From Bog-756 sp036513075 (GTDB lineage: Bacteria > Actinomycetota > Acidimicrobiia > Acidimicrobiales > RAAP-2), in the NCBI GenBank assembly GCA_036513075.1, contig DATBZS010000014.1, positions 1-10,091 of the forward strand: DNA of 10,091 nucleotides, given 5' to 3'. The position numbers and the translations under genes are program-made. Below, piece after piece: positions 1 through 6,456 of this stretch (the first letter of the stretch is position 1; each line of letters opens with the position of its first letter). The notes under the pieces are model-generated. The model was not told where the DNA came from, did not search any database, and saw only the letters and a program-made list of their open reading frames with translations.

Positions 1-402
1 CGGATCGGTGACCGCACCATGATCGGCCGGGGGAGCCACATCGTCGGCCACTTCCAGGTCGACATCGGCAGCGATGTCCAGACCGGCCCCTACGTCTACA
101 TCACCGACCAGAACCATGGCTACGAAGATCCCGACGAGGTCGTCCACGTCCAGTGGCCCAACGACGTACCCGTGATCATCGGCGACGGCAGCTGGCTCGG
201 CACCGGCGTGGTCGTCCTGCCCGGTACGGAACTCGGTCGAAACACGGTGGTGGCCGCCGGCGCAGTGGTGCGTGGGGTCTTCCCCGACCACTGCGTGCTG
301 GCCGGGGTGCCGGCCCGGATCGTCCGACGCTACGTGCCGGGGTCGGGCTGGGTGACCGGCTCGGCGGCCGGCCTGTCGAAGGAGACCGGTTCGTCGAACT
401 GA
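1..402 (+). CDS. Left-handed beta-helix (hexapeptide-repeat) acyltransferase, C-terminal part
   Basis: This is the C-terminal 133 residues of an acyltransferase; the 5' end lies outside the window and the frame is open from base 1. Spaced hexapeptide-type turns are visible (IGDRT, IGRGSH, IGSDVQ, IGDGSW, LGRNT), as expected of a left-handed parallel beta-helix. ITDQNHGYED, with its His at residue 39 of the visible part, resembles the catalytic-histidine loop of the maltose/galactoside O-acetyltransferase and WbbJ group. The core ends with AGVPARIVRRY, the usual closing motif of these enzymes. They generally form trimers and move an acetyl or other acyl group from acyl-CoA to a sugar or similar acceptor; the substrate cannot be read from this fragment. 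The last 25 or so residues look unconserved, and the last 73 bases overlap the convergent phospholipase gene. Confidence 0.85.
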   Translation, partial: RIGDRTMIGRGSHIVGHFQVDIGSDVQTGPYVYITDQNHGYEDPDEVVHVQWPNDVPVIIGDGSWLGTGVVVLPGTELGRNTVVAAGAVVRGVFPDHCVLAGVPARIVRRYVPGSGWVTGSAAGLSKETGSSN

Positions 403-1565
403 GCCGGTCGTCGGCCGTGGTCGGCTGCGGGGTCCCGCCCGTGAACAGGCCCGGGCCAGATGGACGGATCGACAGCCGGGCCGCCGGTAGTCGCGTCGTC
501 GGTCACGTCACCGGTGAGTGCGGGAACCGGGAGGGGTGGGGCCGGATAGGGAATCGTCCCGAGGCCGTAGCGGCGGACGATCTCGGAGGCCTCGGCCCGG
601 CCGAGGGCGATCAGGTGCTCGGTGGTGGAGAAGTCGTCGAAGTCCCGTGTGGTCCCCTCGGGCCCGGAGCACAGGATGATCTCGATCCCCTCGGGCAGGT
701 GGGCCATGTCGCGTACGAAGCGGGCGTGGATGGCAATCAGGAGGGCATTGACCATCCCCTCGACCGGGCGTCGGGACGGCGTCGGTGTCACCACTGGCGG
801 CGAGCAGAGAAGGACGACGATGCGGGTCGCTCCGGCGTCGATGGCCCGCTGGATCGGGACATTGTTCACCACGCCGCCGTCGATGTACTTCTCGCCGTCG
901 ATCTCGACCGGCGGGAAGATGGCCGGCATGGCCGCCGAAGCGAGTATTGCGTCGGTGGCGGGGCCGAAGGTGAACCAGCGTTCGCCTCCGTCGGTCAGCG
1001 ACGTCGCCACCACCTCGACGGGGATCTCTGCCTCCTCGAGGAGGTCGAAGGGGAACCCCTCGTCGATGATGTACCGGAGGCCCGAGTTGGCGAAGACGGC
1101 GTCGCGCTGCTGGAGGTAGAGCCACGGTCCGTGGAGACGTCCCGTGCGGTAGATGTCCTCCCGCTTCAGATCGAGCCAGATCTGCGCCATCCGCTCCACC
1201 CCTTCGCGGGTGGGGTCAGCGGCGAACCCCGCGCCGTTGATGGCGCCCACTGACGAGCCGTATACCCGGTCGGGTACGAAGCCGTGCTCGGCCAGAACCT
1301 GGAGCATCCCGATCTGGACGGCGCCCCTGGTGCTACCGCCGGCCAGGACGAGGGCGGTCATCCCCTCGTCCTCGTCGTCGTCGTCCTCCTCTTCCTCGTG
1401 CCCGTCGGCACCGCCGCCACCGCCCTGGGCGGCCAGCCACGTGGCCTTCGACGTCCTCGCCTGGACCACGATGAAGCGGAGCGTAAGGACGACGAGGACC
1501 ACGGCGGCCACGACGAACAGGCCGAAGACGACGGCGAAAAGGGAGTTCGAGGCCGCGACGGTCAT
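330..1565 (-). CDS. Membrane-anchored patatin-like phospholipase
   Basis: A 411-residue patatin-family serine lipid hydrolase. The oxyanion-hole loop is LAGGSTRGA (residues 74-82), the nucleophile elbow is GSSVG with Ser105, and the catalytic Asp229 lies in YIDGGVVNN, so the Ser-Asp dyad is complete. Residues 9-34 form a strongly hydrophobic helix. They are followed by a basic stretch, a five-glycine run and an acidic run (about residues 57-67), then the catalytic domain from Met69. The likely layout is a membrane anchor plus a flexible acidic linker holding a cytosolic lipase. The tail after about residue 340 is Pro/Asp-rich and looks disordered. I chose the ATG at 1563-1565; a GTG lies just upstream and neither has a good Shine-Dalgarno site. 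Met69 is a plausible alternative start, preceded by GAGGGG, and would give a soluble form. The frame stays open far upstream, but that stretch is antisense to the nuclease gene. The substrate is probably a phospholipid or acyl ester. Confidence 0.88.
   Translation of the reverse strand: MTVAASNSLFAVVFGLFVVAAVVLVVLTLRFIVVQARTSKATWLAAQGGGGGADGHEEEEDDDDEDEGMTALVLAGGSTRGAVQIGMLQVLAEHGFVPDRVYGSSVGAINGAGFAADPTREGVERMAQIWLDLKREDIYRTGRLHGPWLYLQQRDAVFANSGLRYIIDEGFPFDLLEEAEIPVEVVATSLTDGGERWFTFGPATDAILASAAMPAIFPPVEIDGEKYIDGGVVNNVPIQRAIDAGATRIVVLLCSPPVVTPTPSRRPVEGMVNALLIAIHARFVRDMAHLPEGIEIILCSGPEGTTRDFDDFSTTEHLIALGRAEASEIVRRYGLGTIPYPAPPLPVPALTGDVTDDATTGGPAVDPSIWPGPVHGRDPAADHGRRPAQFDEPVSFDRPAAEPVTQPDPGT
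1365..1399 (-). repeat. Low-complexity trinucleotide tract encoding an acidic linker
   Basis: On the plus strand this is an imperfect CTC/GTC triplet tract. On the minus strand it is GAG/GAC codons giving the Glu/Asp run (about residues 57-67) of the patatin-like protein. A GCC/GGC-type tract next to it, around 1411-1424, gives the five-glycine run. The tract joins the membrane helix to the lipase domain. Such tracts can change length by replication slippage in whole codons, which would alter the linker without breaking the frame. Confidence 0.7.
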
Positions 1566-1634
1566 CACGGCAGAGGCTACTGGTGGTGTCGGCGGGGAAC
1601 GGGTCGTGTGACACCCTCCGACCACACTGTGGAC
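1566..1634. promoter_or_regulatory. Divergent intergenic spacer between phospholipase and nuclease pair
   Basis: These 69 bases separate the phospholipase start from the chosen nuclease start, so promoters for both directions must lie here or inside the neighbouring coding ends. I see no convincing -35/-10 pair, strong Shine-Dalgarno site or palindrome. The role rests on position only. The exact length depends on the start codons: a GTG at 1629 for the nuclease gene and a GTG at 1566-1568 for the phospholipase are alternatives. Confidence 0.4.
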
Positions 1635-2708
1635 ATGCCAACGACGGAAGTCCCGAAGGGGGAGCGAACTCGACGGGCCCGGGATGCCCACGACCAGATG
1701 GGAAGCGGTGCCGGTTCCGACTGGCGCACGGTCCGGGGCGGGACCGGGGACCGCACGTCGTTGGATTCCGGATGGCGGCCCCTCTCCGGTGGGGCACTGC
1801 TCGAGCGGCTCCGGGTCACCGGGCGGCCGCGTCCGCCTGTCACCCCGTCCCTCGTCGCCGACCTGCAGAGCCTGCTCGGATCGGGGATCGGCGACCTGCA
1901 CTCCGAGGTCGACGGGGGCCGGTTGGTCATCACCAAGGACCGGCTGACAAGGGCCCTGTCGTGCCCGGTCCACCGCACCGCGGACCGGCTCGGTGAGCGG
2001 AACTTTTCCGTCCCGTTGGCCTGCGGCGCATTGGTCGACGTCCTTTTCCGTCAAGTCGTGACCACCGGCGCGGTCGGCGAACCCATGGCCGAGGCGCTCG
2101 ACGGCCTGGCGCTCGACGGGCACCAGGCGTCACTGGTCACCTGGATCAGTGAGATGGCACCCGCCGATCTGGCCGAGCTCACGTCCGAAGTCGATCGACA
2201 GACTGTTCGACTTGTCGAACGGTGGCCGGCGCTGGAGGCGTCGTGGCTGCCCCGGACCCAGGAGTCGATCCGTGTCGCACTGGCCGGCACCCTGGTCGAG
2301 TTATCCGCCAGGGTCGACCTGGCCATCGGACGGCCGGCCGAGGACGAGGCCTCGGTCGCCATCGTGGAGGTGAAGTCCGGGTCCCGCCGTCCGGCGCACC
2401 GTGACGAGCTCCGGTTCTATGCGCTCGTCGAGGCCCTGCGCAGCCAGGCGCCACCTTTCGCGGTGGCTGCGTACTATACCCGCACGGGCGAGTTGGACGT
2501 CGAGCCGGTCACCCACGACCTCCTCGTCGAGGCCGCCCGCCGTTGCCTGGCCGGCATCCGGGCGCTGGCCGGCGTGGCCGACAACTCGGTGACCGACGGG
2601 ACCTGGTGTGCGGCGTGCGCCGCTCTGCCGCGCGCGACAACCGTGGCTCGACCTCCCGGCGTGGACGACACCACGGTGGTCGCCTACCCCCACGGGCAGG
2701 CGGCGTGA
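1635..2708 (+). CDS. PD-(D/E)XK (RecB/Cas4-like) nuclease family protein
   Basis: A 357-residue protein with RecB-family nuclease marks. It has an N-terminal RLTRALSCPVHR element (Cys110), like the CP motif of RecB, AddB and Cas4. The core holds RVDLAI (Asp228) and IVEVKSG (Glu245, Lys247), the metal-binding D...ExK signature. ELRFY (Glu258, Tyr262) sits where the QxxxY motif belongs, with Glu for Gln. The C-terminal end carries WCAAC (Cys325, Cys328), which recalls the iron-sulfur clamp of AddB/Cas4. The usual last Cys, a few residues further on, is absent; Cys304 is the only other nearby Cys, so a 4Fe-4S cluster is uncertain. The likely activity is metal-dependent DNA cleavage in repair or recombination; the substrate is unknown. 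The start is uncertain: ATG 1635, ATG 1698 and GTG 1629 are in frame without a strong ribosome site. The gene overlaps the next one by four bases, implying coupled translation. Confidence 0.72.
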   Translation: MPTTEVPKGERTRRARDAHDQMGSGAGSDWRTVRGGTGDRTSLDSGWRPLSGGALLERLRVTGRPRPPVTPSLVADLQSLLGSGIGDLHSEVDGGRLVITKDRLTRALSCPVHRTADRLGERNFSVPLACGALVDVLFRQVVTTGAVGEPMAEALDGLALDGHQASLVTWISEMAPADLAELTSEVDRQTVRLVERWPALEASWLPRTQESIRVALAGTLVELSARVDLAIGRPAEDEASVAIVEVKSGSRRPAHRDELRFYALVEALRSQAPPFAVAAYYTRTGELDVEPVTHDLLVEAARRCLAGIRALAGVADNSVTDGTWCAACAALPRATTVARPPGVDDTTVVAYPHGQAA

Positions 2709-3553
2709 CCGCCCGCGTGCAGGCGGCCACCGCCGGTCTGCTGGTCCCACCGGTCCACGACCTTGGCGACGGTGCCGTGACCCGGGTGCGGGCGCGCCTC
2801 AAGTCGGGCATCATCGATGCCATCGGAGGGCCGCCGCCCGGTGCACCGCTCGAGGTCGGGGTGCCCTTGCTGCGCCGGGCCCGCTACCGGCCCGAGTTGC
2901 TGGGCCTCGCCGACGAGCCATTCGCCTGGAAGCCGGCCTTCGTCCGCCGGTCGCTCGGACTCGAGGTCGTGCGGGCCTGCGCATCGGGCCGGTTCCGGGG
3001 TCCCTTGGCCGCCGTGGGTCCCGTGGCTGACCACGCCGTGGAGTCATGGCGCCGTACCGGATGGCGCACCTTCCACTGGGAGCCCTGGCTCGCCGGTCTG
3101 GGTGCAGGCGCCCGATCGGTCGTCCTGGCCGAGGCCGTTGCCTGGGTCACGCCGGTCTGGTCCACGTTCGACTGGACAGCCCTCCGGGACGTGGTTGATC
3201 TCGGCGGTCCCGACGACCGTTGGGCGTGCCCTGGGGTGTCGGTCCACCTCAAGGGTCGCGTCGAGGCCCGCGTCCGCCGGCATGGCGCCCGTCCCTCACT
3301 CCTGTCGGTGGCGTCCGGCTGTCCGGGCAACGGCTGGCGCGACGAGCTCGCCTTCCTGGCCCTGATCGGCGCACTTGCCGTCCCCGACCGACCGGTGGCG
3401 TCCCGGGTGGTCGGGCTGTGGCCCGAATCTGGTTTCCGGCTGGCTGTCGAGGTCGACGAGGCGGCGTTGTCCGGTGCCGTCGACCGTGTGGTCGATGCCG
3501 TAGCGATGTGCGCCGACGTGCGGACCGCCGGTCCCGTCCCGGTGCTTGCCTGA
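2705..3553 (+). CDS. Probable catalytically inactive PD-(D/E)XK paralogue, coupled to the upstream nuclease
   Basis: A 282-residue protein of no family I can name on its own. Its GTG start is in a GTGA overlap with the upstream stop, so translation is probably coupled. Residues about 183-245 line up with the nuclease core of the upstream protein. GRVEAR (Glu187) matches ARVDLA (Asp228), LSVASG matches VEVKSG, and RDELAFLALIGAL matches RDELRFYALVEAL. From ExK to the RDEL element the spacing is 13 residues in both proteins. The catalytic positions differ: Glu245 becomes Ser201, Lys247 becomes Ala203, and the QxxxY Tyr becomes Leu218. There is no CP motif or CxxC pair. I infer an ancient duplication in which this copy lost metal catalysis and became a structural or DNA-binding partner, perhaps in a heterodimer. 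The N-terminal 180 residues, rich in Trp and Arg, resemble nothing I recognise. A conserved hypothetical with chance similarity is the alternative. Confidence 0.65.
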   Translation: MTARVQAATAGLLVPPVHDLGDGAVTRVRARLKSGIIDAIGGPPPGAPLEVGVPLLRRARYRPELLGLADEPFAWKPAFVRRSLGLEVVRACASGRFRGPLAAVGPVADHAVESWRRTGWRTFHWEPWLAGLGAGARSVVLAEAVAWVTPVWSTFDWTALRDVVDLGGPDDRWACPGVSVHLKGRVEARVRRHGARPSLLSVASGCPGNGWRDELAFLALIGALAVPDRPVASRVVGLWPESGFRLAVEVDEAALSGAVDRVVDAVAMCADVRTAGPVPVLA

Positions 3554-3563
3554 CGGTGAGAAT

Positions 3564-3594
3564 CAGCCCGTAGTGCGGTGACCGCTGTGGGCTG
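3564..3594. terminator. Bipartite hairpin between convergent genes, candidate two-way terminator
   Basis: The outer arms CAGCCC (3564-3569) and GGGCTG (3589-3594) pair perfectly. An inner stem GCGG (3575-3578) and CCGC (3582-3585) closes a three-base TGA loop, with a small internal bulge between the stems. The hairpin starts 11 bases after the stop of the nuclease-paralogue gene and ends 17 bases before the stop of the convergent acyl-CoA synthetase gene. This is where a shared terminator would sit. Neither side has a T-run, so intrinsic termination may be weak, as is common in high-GC actinobacteria. Confidence 0.55.
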
Positions 3595-3610
3595 GCGCCC
3601 GGCGGGTTGC

Positions 3611-5236
3611 TCAGAAGAGCGCCTTGGCCGCCTTGGTATCGGGCTTGCCGGCCGCTGTCAGCGGGATCTCGTCGACCACCAGTAGCTGGCGCGGCACCTT
3701 GTAGCCGGCCACGTGGTCCCGGCAGTGCTCGATCAGGCCGTCGAGTGAGAGGTCCGGCGCGGTGTCCCGCAGTCGGATGACGGCGGCGACCCGCTCGCCG
3801 AAGCGCTCGTCGGGCAGGCCGACCACGATGGCGTCGTACACGTCCGGGTGGGCCTTGACCGCGGCCTCGACCTCCTCAGGAAAGATCTTCTCGCCACCCG
3901 AGTTGATCGATGCCGAACCCCGACCGTGGACGGTGATGACCCCGTCGGGTCCTATGGAGGCCAGGTCGCCGGGCACCGACCACCGGACGCCCCGGCCGTC
4001 GGTCGGGAAGGTGGCCTCCGTCTTGGCCTCGTCCTTGTAGTAGCCGAGTGGGATCCGGCCGGTGCGGGCCAGCCGGCCGATACCGCCGTCCCCCGGTGAC
4101 AGGGGAGCGAGGTCGTCGTCGAGCACCGACGTGTCGTCGCCCATCGCGAACTTCGGCCCGGTGGCCCCGACTTCGACCACCCCCTGGGCGCCGGATTCGC
4201 TGGAGCCGAACCGGTCCATGATGACGGCCCCGGGCAACTGGGCGGCCAGGTCGGCTTTGACGGCGGCGGACAGCATCGCCCCGCCCGAGCCGATGACCAT
4301 CAAGGAGGAGACGTCGTAGGTGCCGGGGGCGGCGGCGGCCAGCGTCTCGGACAGCGGGCGGGCCATGGCGTCGCCCACCAGTGCCGTCGAGACGACGGCC
4401 TCGTCGCCGATGAGCCGAAGCAGCCGGTCGGGGTCGAAGCGGTGCCCGGTGTAGAGGACGGTGGTCCCCGCCATCATGAAGGCGTTCCACATCGCCCATT
4501 GGGCGTTGCCGTGCATGAGGGGGCCGACGACCAGCATGGGGATCCTCCCCGTCGGGTCAGTGGCCAACCGCCCGGCCAGCTCGTCGGCCGTGGTGATGGG
4601 TTCGGCTCCCCATCCACCGCCACCCATGGCCGCGAAGAAGATGTCCTCCTGGCGCCACATCACGCCCTTGGGCATTCCGGTGGTGCCTCCGGTGTAGAGG
4701 ATGTACAGGTCGTCGGGGGAGCGGGAAGTGATCTGTCGACGGTCCGAGGCGGTGGCCAGTGCCTCCTCGTAGGGGGTGGGGACAGCACCCATGGCGGCGA
4801 TCGGATCGGGGCCGACGACGGGCGTTCCGTCGTCGACGACCAGCAGGTGGAGCGGCCGGGTCGTCGGGCCGTCCCACGAGTCGGCCACCAGCTGGGACAG
4901 ATCCCGCTCGTAGACGAGGACCTCGAGGTCGGCGTTGTCGATGACGAATCGCAGCTCGGGGGCGACGTACCGGAAGTTCAGGTTGATGGGCACGGTGCGC
5001 GACTTGAAGCAGCCGATCATGGCCTCGACCCACTCGGTCCGGTTGCGGGCCAGGATCCCCACATGGGCGCCGGTGGCGATCCCGGTGGCGACCACGTGGT
5101 CGGCGAAGCGGTTGGCGCGTGCGTCGAGCTCGCCATAGGACAGGCGCACGTCGCCGGCCACCAGGGCCAGTCGGTCCGGCACGGTGTCGACCACGAGCTC
5201 GAACAGGTCGGCGAGATTGAGTTGTCGCTCGGTCAC
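3611..5236 (-). CDS. FadD-type acyl-CoA synthetase (AMP-binding)
   Basis: A 541-residue adenylate-forming enzyme that activates a carboxylic acid with ATP and joins it to CoA. All core motifs are present: the phosphate-binding loop YTGGTTGMPKG (residues 181-191), FGSSESG, the PGDLAS segment, the hinge and CoA-domain motif GRGSASINSGGEKIFPEEVE, and the C-terminal TAAGKPDTK with the adenylation lysine near residue 531. YTGGTTGMPKGVMW with RQEDIFF is the form I associate with actinobacterial FadD proteins of the FadD19 and steroid side-chain type. The substrate is therefore likely a fatty or steroid-derived acid, but this is family inference. The start is a GTG at 5234-5236, supported by a GAGGAGG ribosome site six bases upstream; the frame stays open further upstream without support. 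The gene is divergent from the SDR gene, and both probably serve one catabolic route. Confidence 0.9.
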   Translation of the reverse strand: MTERQLNLADLFELVVDTVPDRLALVAGDVRLSYGELDARANRFADHVVATGIATGAHVGILARNRTEWVEAMIGCFKSRTVPINLNFRYVAPELRFVIDNADLEVLVYERDLSQLVADSWDGPTTRPLHLLVVDDGTPVVGPDPIAAMGAVPTPYEEALATASDRRQITSRSPDDLYILYTGGTTGMPKGVMWRQEDIFFAAMGGGGWGAEPITTADELAGRLATDPTGRIPMLVVGPLMHGNAQWAMWNAFMMAGTTVLYTGHRFDPDRLLRLIGDEAVVSTALVGDAMARPLSETLAAAAPGTYDVSSLMVIGSGGAMLSAAVKADLAAQLPGAVIMDRFGSSESGAQGVVEVGATGPKFAMGDDTSVLDDDLAPLSPGDGGIGRLARTGRIPLGYYKDEAKTEATFPTDGRGVRWSVPGDLASIGPDGVITVHGRGSASINSGGEKIFPEEVEAAVKAHPDVYDAIVVGLPDERFGERVAAVIRLRDTAPDLSLDGLIEHCRDHVAGYKVPRQLLVVDEIPLTAAGKPDTKAAKALF

Positions 5237-5242
5237 TGCCTG

Positions 5243-5249
5243 CCTCCTC
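5243..5249 (-). promoter_or_regulatory. Shine-Dalgarno site of the acyl-CoA synthetase gene
   Basis: Read on the minus strand this is GAGGAGG, a near-perfect anti-16S match, six bases before the GTG at 5234-5236. It decides the start codon over the upstream in-frame ATG near 5377. Confidence 0.8.
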
Positions 5250-5334
5250 GTTACCCACCGGTGCCCAGGGTCGTGAGCTACTCGATCCGGATAGCCCGGC
5301 CCCCGGAGTGGGATTGCCGCGCCGCACCGTCCGT

Positions 5335-5342
5335 AGCATGCT
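5335..5342. promoter_or_regulatory. AGCATGCT palindrome, possible operator core
   Basis: A perfect 8-base palindrome near the middle of the divergent spacer. Extended by two bases on each side it keeps one further matched pair (GTAGCATGCTGC, one mismatch pair). It could be the core of an operator shared by the two genes. An 8-base palindrome can also arise by chance, so confidence is low. Confidence 0.2.
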
Positions 5343-5415
5343 GCTCCGGAACCACGAACGGTAGCCACTCGGGCCACCGACCCGGCACCTCGCCGACCAC
5401 CACCGACGAACTATC

Positions 5416-5422
5416 AGGGGAG
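5416..5422 (+). promoter_or_regulatory. Shine-Dalgarno site of the SDR gene
   Basis: AGGGGAG six bases before the GTG at 5429. It fixes the start of the dehydrogenase within an open frame that runs about 1 kb further upstream on the strand opposite the synthetase gene. Confidence 0.75.
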
Positions 5423-5428
5423 AGCACA

Positions 5429-6295
5429 GTGACTGACGCCACCGGGAGCACGACGGGCATCGCCGGGTACACCGCACTGGTGACCGGCGGGGGGAGTGGC
5501 ATCGGCCTCGGGACGGCCACCCGCCTGGTCCGTGACGGGGCGCACGTGACCATCTGCGGCCGTACCGAGGAGAAATTGGCCACCGCGGTGGCCACGCTTG
5601 AGCAGGTTGCGGCCAGCTCCTCGGCCGCAGGGGGTCTGGAGGGTTCGGCCCGGTACGTGGTGGCCGACGTCACCGTGGAGGACCAGATCGCCGCTGCCAT
5701 CGCCGACGCGGCGTCGCCCCGGGGGCACCTCGACATCCTGTTCGCCAATGCCGGCGGTTCGTTTCACATGGGGCCCATGGTCGAGGCCGACGTCGGGGCG
5801 GTGCGCGCCACCATCGACCTCAATCTGGTGGGCACGTTCCTGTGCATCAAGCACGGTGCTCCGCTGATGGCAGCCGGGACCGGCGTTGGCATCGACGGGG
5901 GCCCGACTCCCGGTGGATCATTCATCGGGATGTCGTCGGGGGCCGGGCACTTCCCCCATCGGTACCTCTGGGCCTACGGCTCGGCCAAGGCCGGAATCGA
6001 CATGTTGTGCAAGTGCGCCGCCGAGGAGCTCGGGGCGACCGGGGTGCGGGTCAACACCGTCCGGCCTGGGATCGTCGACGACGAGCTGATGTCGTTCATC
6101 ACAGCCGGCGGCCCCCTGCTCGACGACTACCTGGCCGGCATGCCCATCAGTCGCGTGGGCACGGTCGAGGACATCGCCGCCGTCGTCCGGTTCTTGGGCG
6201 GCCCGGAGTCCGGCTGGATCACTGGTGAGGCCCTGGCCGTGGACGGCGGCCACCACCTGCGCAACGGGCCGAATTACGGTCTCCTCTTCGGCTGA
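5429..6295 (+). CDS. Short-chain dehydrogenase/reductase (classical SDR)
   Basis: A 288-residue NAD(P)-dependent oxidoreductase of the classical SDR fold. The cofactor loop is TGGGSGIG (residues 19-26), ICGRTEEKL ends the second strand, and VVADVT and FANAGG are the adenine-pocket and structural motifs. The catalytic Ser170 lies in GMSSGAG, with Tyr183 and Lys187 in YGSAK, the standard 13-residue Ser-Tyr spacing. The Arg after the second strand hints at NADP(H), though weakly. A Gly/Pro-rich insert (about residues 150-165) precedes the catalytic Ser strand and is longer than in many SDRs. The C-terminal end has the common AVDGGHHL substrate-side motif. The start is the GTG with a good ribosome site. 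Being divergent from an acyl-CoA synthetase suggests oxidation of a hydroxy-acyl, steroid or alcohol intermediate. The substrate cannot be told from sequence. Confidence 0.9.
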   Translation: MTDATGSTTGIAGYTALVTGGGSGIGLGTATRLVRDGAHVTICGRTEEKLATAVATLEQVAASSSAAGGLEGSARYVVADVTVEDQIAAAIADAASPRGHLDILFANAGGSFHMGPMVEADVGAVRATIDLNLVGTFLCIKHGAPLMAAGTGVGIDGGPTPGGSFIGMSSGAGHFPHRYLWAYGSAKAGIDMLCKCAAEELGATGVRVNTVRPGIVDDELMSFITAGGPLLDDYLAGMPISRVGTVEDIAAVVRFLGGPESGWITGEALAVDGGHHLRNGPNYGLLFG

Positions 6296-6407
6296 CTGTC
6301 GGTACCACCACTTTCCAGACGCAGCTCCTGGCGGTAGCTTGAGGGAGAAGGACCGCCCGAAGCCGATCCGTACGGCGTTACATGGAACTGGGGACGTGAC
6401 GAGTGAG

Positions 6408-6446
6408 GGTGCGGCCTAAGGGGCATGCGGGGGGCAACACCGCACC
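6408..6446 (+). promoter_or_regulatory. Inverted repeat in the leader of the secreted-protein gene
   Basis: The arms GGTGCGG (6408-6414) and CCGCACC (6440-6446) pair perfectly around a 25-base loop and end 10 bases before the ATG at 6457. The hairpin touches the AGAGG ribosome site (6447-6451), so it could limit ribosome access. I compared it by memory with actinobacterial leader riboswitches (c-di-AMP, cobalamin) and saw no match. The rest of the 161-base gap from 6296 shows no gene and no firm promoter. Confidence 0.3.
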
Positions 6447-6456
6447 AGAGGTTCAG

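Larger units (their letters stand above)
5237..5428. promoter_or_regulatory. Divergent promoter region between acyl-CoA synthetase and SDR genes
   Basis: These 192 bases lie between two divergent starts and must hold both promoters. No clean -35/-10 pair is visible in either direction. I looked for the KstR-type TNNAACNNGTTNNA operator and did not find it. The only symmetric element noted is AGCATGCT at 5335-5342. The arrangement fits joint control of an acyl-CoA synthetase and a dehydrogenase by one regulator, but no regulator gene lies in the window. Confidence 0.5.

Noticed and set aside
153..1253. Plus-strand open frame across the acyltransferase end and the phospholipase
   Set aside because: It is a GC-driven shadow frame of the phospholipase gene, with no recognisable motif.
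330..1565. Patatin-like protein as a CBASS (CapV-type) effector
   Set aside because: No cGAS/DncV-like cyclase or CBASS accessory gene lies nearby, and the membrane anchor and acidic linker are not typical of CapV.
1566..2123. Upstream extension of the phospholipase open frame
   Set aside because: It is antisense to the nuclease gene and low in family character; the membrane helix begins just after the ATG at 1565.
4442..5428. Upstream extension of the SDR open frame
   Set aside because: It is antisense to the acyl-CoA synthetase, has no family features, and the ribosome site at 5416-5422 fixes the start at 5429.
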